Assembly: GCA_044432725.1 (NCBI GenBank)
Contig: JAWXUL010000004.1
Location: 124,001 to 188,000 of the forward strand
DNA from: JAWXUK01 sp044432725
GTDB taxonomy: Bacteria > Bacillota > Clostridia > Oscillospirales > Oscillospiraceae
Direction: 5' to 3'
DNA length: 64,000 bases
Positions 10,201 through 17,203 of this stretch are shown in pieces. The notes under the pieces were generated by a model, which saw only the letters and a program-made list of their open reading frames with translations, was not told where the DNA came from and searched no databases. Position 1 is the first letter of the stretch. Each line of letters opens with the position of its first letter. Position numbers and translations under genes: made by a program.

Positions 10201-11973
10201 GAAGGCAACCAAGTCCACGTTTACAAAGTGTATGTCGGTGGGAAAGAAACAGAAATGCACCTTTCTTCTGCTGCAGTTGCTACTTTGGGCGACAACGGCT
10301 TAGAAACAAACGTCCTTTACTACAGCGTTGATACCACAGGTAACGACGAAATCGTTGACGAAGTGTACTTTGTTGTTGACTATGAACCACTACGTAAAGT
10401 TGCTTATGATATCAACGACATTGGTCAAACTGGTCTGGATACTTTAAGAGCTGATGGAACTATGTCTGACGCTACTCTTGCTCTTGCTTACAACAACCAA
10501 TGGTCTGTTGTGACAAAACAAAGCACTGGTACTTTCACTCTTTCTTGGAAAGATACTGAACTGTACAAAGGTGTAGGAAACACAGAAACAACATGGGCAG
10601 ACCGTACCTTCACTTATGATAGTGAAACTGTCTTCGTAGCTGTGACTTATGGATCTGGTGGCTTGATCACTGATATCCGTCCTACTTCTTCTGCTGCTTT
10701 GACTGTTTACAGCGAAACAAACAAAAACTATCCTTGGGTAGACGTTGTTTCCGTTAAAACCAATGAATACCAAAAAGCAAGCTTGGTTACTTTGTTGTAC
10801 CCATATGATGATGGTTCTTCTGTAGAATCTGAAACAGATGCAGCTGGTATTTGGTTCCCAGAAGTTCCTTCTACANNNNNNNNNNNNNNNNNNNNNNNNN
10901 NNNNNNNNNNNNNNNNNNNNNNNNNNNNNNNNNNNNNNNNNNNNNNNNNNNNNNNNNNNNNNNNNNNNNNNNNNNACTATGAAACAATCGTTGTTCCAGA
11001 AGGCAAATCACTTAAATTGGATGCAGGTAGCCTTGCTGATGCTATTGCTCTAAGCTTTGTAATCTCAGGTACTGAGATTGCAAGTGATTTAGATGACAGC
11101 GAAACCACTGACACTTATTACTACGCTAGAGATGCAGAAGTGAAAGTGGTTGTGGATGTACTTGACAAGAAAGTGCCTTTGTATGGTTCTGATGGTAGTA
11201 GTATCTTGGACAACACAATTGATTTCGGTGAAGCTTTTAAAGGAGAAGACGATACAGCTGTATTAAACTTTGGGACTGATGATGTAGAAGCGTTTGTCGA
11301 CAACACAGCTGTAAACCCAGGTGACAACCTGTACTTCGTAGATTTCGATGTCACATTCGGTGTTGATGGGACAGCTCCTTTAGACTTGACCAATATCGAA
11401 GCTAAGTTCTATGAAACTGAAACTGTTTACTTCGAAGATGGTGTATTAGTTGCTACTGATTGTACAACTGTTGGTGATGTGGTTGCTGATAGTAGCTATA
11501 GCGCATACGAGGTAATCGGTGTTGGCTCTAGTGTGTACACTCTTGCGAATGCGAGAGCAAGCAAAACTGCGATGAGCTACGGCTTAGAACTTGATACTCG
11601 TTACGCAAAAGTGGAAGCTCAAGCTTATAGTTCTGATGATGGTGATGATACTATGACTGGTAAATTGACTTATAGTCCTTCTGGCTTGCAACAAGTTGGA
11701 ACAAGCTACTATGCAACTGTTGGTGATACTGTCACTTACACCTTCGAAGCAACCACTGATATTAAAGCTGGAACAACTTTGACCTTAGCATTTGCTGGAG
11801 GAGTAGATGAAGTTACGGCTTCTGTGAATAATGGTTCACTGTCTACTGGCGGAGGTACTAAAGTTTACACACTAACAAACAAATTGAGCAAAGGTAACAC
11901 AATTGTCTTTACGGTGACAAGTGATGAGACACAAGAAGGGGCTGATGTACCTGTCGTTACTGGTATTTCCTAA
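7255..11973 (+). CDS. Large SLH-domain S-layer protein (contains assembly gap)
   Basis: A signal peptide (residues 1 to about 30) is followed by three SLH units: about 56-98 (LMSGQEDGSFGVNDTLSRW), 120-165 (GLIAGVGNGNFNPNGQV) and 190-225. SLH domains bind secondary cell-wall polymer and anchor the array. The remaining roughly 1300 residues are acidic, Asp/Thr/Ser/Gly-rich and beta-strand-like, without cysteine clusters. Codon use is strongly biased, as in abundant proteins. ATG 7255 is preferred to TTG 7237, since GGAGG (7239-7243) precedes it. N bases at 10876-10975 interrupt the coding sequence; the two flanks stay in one frame only because the filler is 100 bases, so the true length and even the joining of the halves are unproven. 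A terminator follows at 12013. Confidence 0.85.
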   Translation: MRNLKRALSLGLASSMVLSTTAFSASAAMAKGEYPEMGLTGYTDHDQFSSDTNESQNAAFIAKQIDLMSGQEDGSFGVNDTLSRWQMAVIVTRMYFGDNFDVTTYPTTNADGSPVFNDLDGVVTEDIKRFIFAACDTGLIAGVGNGNFNPNGQVTLADALVMVLKAVGYLNINDKEWTTANNYQTFVTSLAYNLGLIDKSYVGNNAGLNEAMTREEIVVLVVRALTDIAAVSYNQAEQKYYNTFGLMNGTDDTIDNTDTYATLGFDRFKLEKHDVYDPFGRPSVTWIKDGYVLSNFVEEAVFETAEPVSVSTLYDYLGAVMNKYTAENFHYKIVVDGVEYSEWYEAHYVDTDFNTLGDHVSIGNTDTRSGGTFENFEAVIDAKNTTDFLASGHGALTQVYVLDTFDLQGSHIGDDDRKGEVIISVTNTHLGVISNYKENTDGTYTNYVEYLDDVMTTDTTSNTKVGLEYKSTDYQIITTDTFFDIGEVVSVKASGDDLIAAVDDSATLTTAAGVQADMSAIMINEPLTATGVVNQLDRYVYETGGVWLTLEGDDTDYYFNVANRGNVIDRGEMVPSLGANVKLYLEEFEGHKTILGYEIIEPESKYLYVEGVPTQGASYFVGVETKVTFDFGTEDNVYVTHVDGDAVTTSNVEDKIPSDNRLIDANGSIATANENFVVDDYNIVDETEFSQRIFRYEPYESNGQTFYKLYSLTNITENKANATYNSDEFDYDSNVMVNGKISTNEDIYYNIGNGINGTVGIFTSARYGDGIIDKSYDDKFAMSTVSVDNAGKTSFTNEDYIMLQGAAGETTAYGQTGEYGYGDARTGFNIIQGYGVYVLDMNPASDTKETLGYDGLFTGTYLQEGDATSGFVNVLKTDGTDSGFRIDEDHWTNNSANRDFAFLCDESTVFIDVVGGSATPATLAEVETLDSSDVNMQVIFGANGYADIVFINHGTNAEDISDPLDYFILKDGDGTVRTYNDDEGNQVHVYKVYVGGKETEMHLSSAAVATLGDNGLETNVLYYSVDTTGNDEIVDEVYFVVDYEPLRKVAYDINDIGQTGLDTLRADGTMSDATLALAYNNQWSVVTKQSTGTFTLSWKDTELYKGVGNTETTWADRTFTYDSETVFVAVTYGSGGLITDIRPTSSAALTVYSETNKNYPWVDVVSVKTNEYQKASLVTLLYPYDDGSSVESETDAAGIWFPEVPSTXXXXXXXXXXXXXXXXXXXXXXXXXXXXXXXXXXYETIVVPEGKSLKLDAGSLADAIALSFVISGTEIASDLDDSETTDTYYYARDAEVKVVVDVLDKKVPLYGSDGSSILDNTIDFGEAFKGEDDTAVLNFGTDDVEAFVDNTAVNPGDNLYFVDFDVTFGVDGTAPLDLTNIEAKFYETETVYFEDGVLVATDCTTVGDVVADSSYSAYEVIGVGSSVYTLANARASKTAMSYGLELDTRYAKVEAQAYSSDDGDDTMTGKLTYSPSGLQQVGTSYYATVGDTVTYTFEATTDIKAGTTLTLAFAGGVDEVTASVNNGSLSTGGGTKVYTLTNKLSKGNTIVFTVTSDETQEGADVPVVTGIS
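10876..10975. other. Assembly gap, 100 N
   Basis: Exactly 100 N characters lie within the S-layer coding sequence. A round number suggests a scaffold gap of unknown true size. Repeats in the gene may have stopped assembly. Confidence 0.98.
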
Positions 11974-12012
11974 TTAACCCCCTCGCAAACTCTAAATAAA
12001 TAAACGCTTTTT

Positions 12013-12044
12013 CCTCCCCATTGTAAAATGGGGAGGTTTTTTTA
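12013..12044 (+). terminator. Terminator of S-layer gene
   Basis: Stem CCTCCCCATT/AATGGGGAGG (12013-12022 and 12027-12036), four-base loop, followed by eight T. Confidence 0.93.
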
Positions 12045-12054
12045 CGTAAAAAAA

Positions 12055-12236
12055 GACAAACACCAAAGGCGTTTGTCCTTCTTTATTGCTTTTTGTTACT
12101 TTTTCTCAGAAAAAGTAACGGGGTCTGGGGCAGAGCCCCAGTGTAGCTGCCTTATGCGTAAAACCTTTGGTTTTACTTTTGAGTTCTTCAAAAAGGGTAA
12201 GAAATAAGACAGCCACTGGTAGCAACAGTGGCTGTC
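12055..12236. repeat. Cluster of four intergenic hairpins (possible extragenic repeat)
   Basis: Four consecutive inverted repeats: GACAAAC...GTTTGTC (12055-12077); GTTACTTTTT/AAAAAGTAAC (12095-12119); CTGGGGC-AGA-GCCCCAG (12125-12141); and GACAGCCACTG/CAGTGGCTGTC (12208-12236). The last, read on the minus strand, ends in TTATTTCTTA and may terminate the GTPase gene that stops at 12344. The GGGGTCTGGGGCAGAGCCCCA core resembles extragenic palindromes I know from clostridial genomes. No gene is seen in 11974-12343. Confidence 0.55.
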
Positions 12237-12343
12237 CTGTGACAGTGCCGTTCATATAGGGGTAACCCTTCCAGAGGATTCCTCAGTTACATAATAGCAC
12301 AATCCATGCTCCTTGTCAAGAAAAAATGAAAAAATAGGATTCA

Positions 12344-14851
12344 TCAATTTAAAAACTTTTCGATCTCTCGATCCATCCTTGCCACCTCTTCTTGAAACCC
12401 ACGTGCAGACACTCGAAAACCACCCTGTCCTAAGATAATCATCTGCTCCAAACCGTCAGAAGTGGCAACTCGGACAGTATAATCCGCTGCAAGCGAGCCT
12501 GTACATCGCTCGATGTACATATCTGCCGTCTCTGCCTCCTTGGTATAGACCACTGTGATGTTGTGATATGCCTCTTCACTTCTGGCACCACCCTTCACCT
12601 TGTATGCGTCAAACACCACCACCACTGGACATTGATAGAACCCTTGGTAATTACATAACAAATCCAAAAGCCGTTGTCTGGCAGAATCCAAATTACCTCT
12701 GGCTATCTTCGCCAAATCATCCCACGCAAATATGATGTTATATCCATCCACTAACAAGAAATTCGGCTTAACCCTTTGTGGGGGAGAGATGATTTCCACG
12801 GATTTCTTCCTACTTTGTATCTTCTCCACAGAAATCTTGCCATAAGTACGCTGAAAAATCTCTAGCAATGCTTTGTCCTCTGCCAAGGAATTGGCGTATT
12901 TCTCTCTGTGCACCCGAAGCACTTCTGGTGGGAAAACTTCCTTCTCCATAGTGCTAGGGCAGTGGCGATATGCCGAAACCTGATCCCATGGCACCGTGAA
13001 CCCTGCCCCTCCTTCGCAGAAAATGGACGCCCCCCCATCTGCCACATATCCCTTTTGTGCAATCACTGAGGCAGAATCCACGCAAGGACGATAGCCCAAA
13101 AATCGTTGGGAGAACTGCCCTCTCCCTCCACTGTATCCTTGGACAGTTCTGCTATAATCTCCCAGTTGGGACAAGGGGACTTCTCCTTCGATTCGGCTGA
13201 ACTCATCTTCGGCAGAGGAAATCTGGCATTGCCCCCCCATCCGTTGGAGATCGGCAATCCCACGTCCCACATTTTGATTGGGTAGTGTGAGAAAGACCTG
13301 TGACCATGGCTCTAGCAAGATGTTTCGCCCCTGACGCAGTCCCTGTACCAAGGCTCGGAGGGTGGCTTCTCGAAAATCCCCCCCTTGACTGTGCTTTTCG
13401 TGGGCTCGTCCACCCACAAGGGTGATTTTTAGGTCAGTTAAGAGAGATCCAGTCAAAATCCCTGTCAAAGCTTCGCTCTCTAAGATGGATAGTACTAAAT
13501 GTTGATAGTTCATGGACAGGGAAGTGCTGGGGCAGTCACTGGCAATCACTAGCCCAGAATCAGGAGGGAGGGGAGAGAGTTGCAAGACCACCTCGGCATA
13601 ATGTCGCAAAGGCTCGAAATGCCCCACCCCCTCGATGAATTCCCCCTCTGCCAAAGTTTCTCGATAAAGGATCGTTCCTTGGGAAAATGTCACAGAAAAG
13701 CCGAATCGCTCCAAGATCACAGCAGAAAGCACCTCTAATTGCACGGTACCCATCACATCCAGACCAATCCCATCCCCAACAAGGTCAATCCCCAAGGATG
13801 GGTCCTCTTCCTCCAGTTCCTTCAGCAAAGGCAATGCTTGGCTTTTGTCCACTCCATCAGGCAAATCAAGACGATATTGCAACACAGGCAAGAGCTCCCT
13901 CACGCTCTCCCCCTTCTCAATCCCCAAAGTCCCCCCACCTACGCTGTGACTCAGCCCAGTGACAGCACAAATCGTTCCAGTGGCAACAGATGGCACAGAC
14001 TGATATTTTTTCCCAGAGTAAAGACGAATCTCGTTGATTTTCTCTGGAATGCCATTGATTTTCACCACATCACGCACAGCCGGCGCCCCAGAAGTGACTT
14101 TTATGTGAGTCAGCCGTGTGCCAGAACTGTCTCTGCTGATTTTGAAGACCTTCGCCCCAAATGCCTTGTTGTTAGAGAGAGTTTTCTGGCTGTACTTCAT
14201 CACACCATCTAAAAAAGCAGAAATCCCCTCTTGCTTCAAAGCAGAGCCAAAATACACAGGAAAAAGGAGATTCTCACCGATGGCTTGAGAAATTTCTGCC
14301 ACAGAGAAGCTTCCCCCAAACCCAGAGAGGAGACTTTCGTCACAAAGAGCGATTTCCTCGAAAAAATCCCCCTCCTCTTTCCGTGAGAAGTTCACGCAAG
14401 CAGGGTGGAGCTTTCCTTGCAAGGTGGAAAGAATCTCTTCAGGAGATAAATCAGGCAAATCCATCTTGTTCACAAAGAAAAAGGTGGGGATTTTATGACG
14501 GCGAAGGAGTCTCCAGAGAGTTTCTGTATGACTTTGCACCCCATCAGAGCCACTAATCACCAAAATAGCATAGTCAAGGACAGAGAGACAACGCTCCATT
14601 TCAGGAGAAAAATCCACGTGACCAGGGGTGTCCAGAAGAGTCACCTCCGTGTCTCCTATCTCCATTCGCCCCTCTTTACTATAGATGGTGATGCCACGAT
14701 TTTTCTCCAGCTCTGCAGTATCCAGAAAAGCCGTGCCGTGGTCCACTCGCCCAGTGGCAGAGATGGCTCCCCCTGAAAACAAAAGGCTTTCCGTCAAGGT
14801 GGTTTTCCCAGCGTCCACATGAGCCACCATACCCAAAATAAGTTGTTTCAT
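12344..14851 (-). CDS. Tet(M)/EF-G-like ribosomal GTPase fused to C-terminal YacP-type NYN domain
   Basis: An 835-residue translation-factor GTPase. G1 is AHVDAGKTTLTE, G2 region ELEKNRGITI, G3 DTPGHVDF, G4 NKMD; EF-G domains II to V follow to about residue 650. From about 690 to the end a second fold begins with FLLVDGYNIIFAW, then VVVVFDAYKVKGG, TKEAETADMYIER and VATSDGLEQ. This is the NYN/YacP (Rae1-like) PIN-type ribonuclease family, with its acidic residues kept. The domain-IV tip loop known in Tet(M) (YSPVSTPADF) is replaced here by HEKHSQGGDF, so tetracycline protection is doubtful. A ribosome-directed GTPase coupled to RNA cleavage is my inference. ATG 14851 is chosen over 14857 because GAGGA lies six bases upstream of the former and abuts the latter. 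Monocistronic. Confidence 0.85.
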   Translation of the reverse strand: MKQLILGMVAHVDAGKTTLTESLLFSGGAISATGRVDHGTAFLDTAELEKNRGITIYSKEGRMEIGDTEVTLLDTPGHVDFSPEMERCLSVLDYAILVISGSDGVQSHTETLWRLLRRHKIPTFFFVNKMDLPDLSPEEILSTLQGKLHPACVNFSRKEEGDFFEEIALCDESLLSGFGGSFSVAEISQAIGENLLFPVYFGSALKQEGISAFLDGVMKYSQKTLSNNKAFGAKVFKISRDSSGTRLTHIKVTSGAPAVRDVVKINGIPEKINEIRLYSGKKYQSVPSVATGTICAVTGLSHSVGGGTLGIEKGESVRELLPVLQYRLDLPDGVDKSQALPLLKELEEEDPSLGIDLVGDGIGLDVMGTVQLEVLSAVILERFGFSVTFSQGTILYRETLAEGEFIEGVGHFEPLRHYAEVVLQLSPLPPDSGLVIASDCPSTSLSMNYQHLVLSILESEALTGILTGSLLTDLKITLVGGRAHEKHSQGGDFREATLRALVQGLRQGRNILLEPWSQVFLTLPNQNVGRGIADLQRMGGQCQISSAEDEFSRIEGEVPLSQLGDYSRTVQGYSGGRGQFSQRFLGYRPCVDSASVIAQKGYVADGGASIFCEGGAGFTVPWDQVSAYRHCPSTMEKEVFPPEVLRVHREKYANSLAEDKALLEIFQRTYGKISVEKIQSRKKSVEIISPPQRVKPNFLLVDGYNIIFAWDDLAKIARGNLDSARQRLLDLLCNYQGFYQCPVVVVFDAYKVKGGARSEEAYHNITVVYTKEAETADMYIERCTGSLAADYTVRVATSDGLEQMIILGQGGFRVSARGFQEEVARMDREIEKFLN

Positions 14852-15036
14852 AACCATTCCTCATATCTTTTTATGTAGCTACATTATACCATAAATCCAC
14901 CCTTCTTTCTACCCATAAAGAAAAATCTTTACTCCTTTTTATCCCAGAAGATCCAAAGTCCCCCTTTACTTTTCCTTGATTTTCAGGTACAATAATGAGA
15001 ATAGGCTAAATATCTGAAAGAAAAGGAGTGATAAAA

Positions 15037-16257
15037 ATGATACAATTTCCCCAAACACCACAATACCTCCAAGGACTGTCCCTCATAGATCAGCTGAACC
15101 AACAGGGCTTTCAAGCATATCTGGTGGGGGGCTGTGTCAGAGATTTACTCTTAAGGAAAGAGGTTTCTGATTATGATATCTGCTCTTCAGCCCTCCCCGA
15201 AGATGTCCAGAGGATTTTCCCAAAAACAGTGGATACAGGCTCCCAATGGGGGACAATCACCGTTGTCACAGACCATGACAGCTACGAGATTACCACTTTT
15301 CGGAAAGAATCCACCTACACAGACGGCAGACACCCTGATGCCATTGATTTCCATGGCTCTTTGGAATCAGACTTAGAACGACGTGATTTCACCATCAACG
15401 CCATGGCATACCACCGCAAAACAGGGCTGATTGATCCTTATGGAGGAGAAGTCGACTTGAGCATGGGCATTTTGCGAGCTGTAGGCAATCCCTATCTCCG
15501 TTTTGCTGAAGATTATTTGCGTATCCTGAGAGGACTACGCTTTTCAGCCACATTAAATCTGAAATTGGAAGAGGAAACAGGAGAAGCACTTCTAGTAAAC
15601 AGTCATGGTTTGATTGATATCACAAGGGAACGGGTGACAAATGAAATCAAAAAATTAGTGATGGGACAATATGTAGAGAACATCGCAGACTACTACCCAG
15701 TCTTGGAAGAGGGGGTATTCTTTGGCATAGACTGTCTCTGGGAAGCAGAGGAAGAAGGACAGCTGAGAGACAAATGGAAAGAAATCTCCCAAGCACCACC
15801 TCTGTTATCCTTGCGACTTGCTTTGTTTCTCTCTCTCTTTGCACCTGATAGTCGTTTTTTGAAATTATCCAAGCAAGAAAGCCAAGAAGTAGATTTTTTA
15901 TGTGAGATGCCCTGTATCCCTTGGGAAGGAGAGAAATTCTTTCTGGATACCATTCAAAAGGAAGGGAAAGAGCGAACAAAACTCCTTTTATTCTATCAAA
16001 AGCACCAATTCCCCTATCATCGAGGAGAAATCGAAGCATTGGAAGCCACCCTTATGGAGAAGGATTGCACCTCTTTGGGAGACCTTGCCATCAATGGGAC
16101 AGACTTGCTACAACGTGGGGTGCAAGGGGAAATGATTGGAAAGCTATTGGCAATCGCATTAAAAATGGTTTTAGCAGAGGAAGTAAACAACGAAAAAGAA
16201 GCTCTCCTTGCCCTCATCTTTGGAGAAAGACAAGAACAAGGAGAACTTGATTTGTAA
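15037..16257 (+). CDS. cca: CCA tRNA nucleotidyltransferase
   Basis: A 406-residue class II CCA-adding enzyme. The nucleotidyltransferase head shows YLVGGCVRDLLL (residues 28-39) and DYD at 45-47, the metal-binding carboxylates. RRDFTINAMAY near residue 110 and GLIDPYGGEVDL belong to the neck. RILRGLRFSATL is the conserved RNA-binding block. It adds or repairs the 3'-CCA of tRNAs in the cytoplasm, using CTP and ATP. The start is ATG 15037, eight bases after AAGGAG (15023-15028), not GTG 15028, which overlaps that site. It lies divergent from the GTPase gene, and converges on the RqcP gene with only a weak hairpin (16273-16290) between. Confidence 0.93.
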   Translation: MIQFPQTPQYLQGLSLIDQLNQQGFQAYLVGGCVRDLLLRKEVSDYDICSSALPEDVQRIFPKTVDTGSQWGTITVVTDHDSYEITTFRKESTYTDGRHPDAIDFHGSLESDLERRDFTINAMAYHRKTGLIDPYGGEVDLSMGILRAVGNPYLRFAEDYLRILRGLRFSATLNLKLEEETGEALLVNSHGLIDITRERVTNEIKKLVMGQYVENIADYYPVLEEGVFFGIDCLWEAEEEGQLRDKWKEISQAPPLLSLRLALFLSLFAPDSRFLKLSKQESQEVDFLCEMPCIPWEGEKFFLDTIQKEGKERTKLLLFYQKHQFPYHRGEIEALEATLMEKDCTSLGDLAINGTDLLQRGVQGEMIGKLLAIALKMVLAEEVNNEKEALLALIFGERQEQGELDL

Positions 16258-16302
16258 TATAGCAGTTTGCAAAGTGATTTTTGTAAGAAAATCAAAAACT
16301 TT

Positions 16303-16542
16303 CTATATCTCCTGATACATGGCAGAGCTATCCTCTTTGCGTACGTGTTCTACCACTTGTAATACTTCCACCTGAACAGATCGCTGTCCAAAGGTGATTT
16401 CCAGCTTGTCCCCAACTTTCACGTCATAGCTTGCCTTCACCACTCTGCCATTGACGGTGATTCGTTGGTTGTCACAAGCTTCATTTGCCACTGTCCGACG
16501 CTTAATCAATCGAGATACCTTAAGCCATTTATCCAAACGCAT
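16303..16542 (-). CDS. rqcP: RqcP/YabO S4-domain ribosome quality-control protein
   Basis: A 79-residue single S4 RNA-binding domain beginning MRLDKWLKVSRLIKRRTVANEA and continuing RITVNGRVVKASYDVKVGD. This matches RqcP (YabO/Hsp15-like), which binds stalled 50S subunits and helps RqcH add alanine tails to arrested nascent chains. ATG 16542 follows AGGAGG closely. The gene lies 90 bases downstream of hup on the same strand, with a terminator between, so it probably has its own or a read-through transcript. In Bacillus yabO sits beside spoVB-like yabM and mazG-like yabN; here the flippase and HU neighbours are kept but no mazG is seen. Confidence 0.88.
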   Translation of the reverse strand: MRLDKWLKVSRLIKRRTVANEACDNQRITVNGRVVKASYDVKVGDKLEITFGQRSVQVEVLQVVEHVRKEDSSAMYQEI

Positions 16543-16586
16543 GAAACATCCTCCTTATACACTTTCCTTTTACTTGAAAGGAAAAA

Positions 16587-16620
16587 CACCCAGACAGTGA
16601 AATCATTCATAGTCTGGGTG
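16587..16620. terminator. Terminator downstream of hup
   Basis: Stem CACCCAGAC/GTCTGGGTG (16587-16595 and 16612-16620) with an inner TGAA/TTCA extension. On the minus strand it is followed by TTTTTCCTTT. A second hairpin TTTCCTTT/AAAGGAAA is at 16563-16584. Confidence 0.8.
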
Positions 16621-16632
16621 ATTTTATTTTGA

Positions 16633-16914
16633 TTATTCTTTCCCAGATACAGCATCTTTCAATGCTTTACCTGCTTTAAAGCTAGGGATTTTAGAAGCAG
16701 GAATCAAAATCTCTTCTTTTGTTCTTGGATTTCGACCCATACGTTCGCCACGTTGTTTCACTTCAAAAGAGCCAAAGCCAACCAGTTGCACTTTATCTTC
16801 TTGGATCAAAGCGTTGGTAATGCTGTCAAGGACAGCAGTCACAGCATCTTCTGCATCTTTTTTAGTCAATCCAGCACGTTCTGCTACATCGCTAATGAGT
16901 TCTGTTTTGTTCAT
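16633..16914 (-). CDS. hup: HU-family DNA-binding protein
   Basis: A 93-residue histone-like protein. MNKTELISDVAERAGLTKKDAE, LVGFGSFEVKQRGERMGRNP and IPASKIPSFKAGKALKDAV are the standard HU blocks, including the DNA-wrapping beta-arm with its RNP tip. It bends and compacts DNA as a dimer in the nucleoid. ATG 16914 lies behind AGGAG. Upstream are 289 bases without a gene, then the flippase. Short, conserved and certain; whether it is the housekeeping HU or one of several paralogues cannot be judged. Confidence 0.95.
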   Translation of the reverse strand: MNKTELISDVAERAGLTKKDAEDAVTAVLDSITNALIQEDKVQLVGFGSFEVKQRGERMGRNPRTKEEILIPASKIPSFKAGKALKDAVSGKE

Positions 16915-17203
16915 CTTTCATTCTCCTCTTGTTACCAGCGGATTCTCTGGTAAACTTAATCTTTCTGCTTTCATCAACAATTAAAAAGAAATACCTTTAG
17001 CCATAATTCGAGGGCAGTATAGTAAATTGTTGAAAAGCCAATACTGAAATATTATAGCATAAAACCTAGGACTGTGCAAGGTTTTTTTCTGAAAAAACCG
17101 ATATATTTTTTAAAAGACATGAATTTTTTTTCGTAATTTCAATAAAATTGTTAATTTCTGACTTTTAAAGAGATAAACTATCTAAACATAGGGATTCCTT
17201 TTT

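Noticed and set aside
12344..14851. Simple call as a tetracycline-resistance protein
   Set aside because: The domain-IV loop differs and an NYN domain is fused; resistance is unsupported by the sequence alone.
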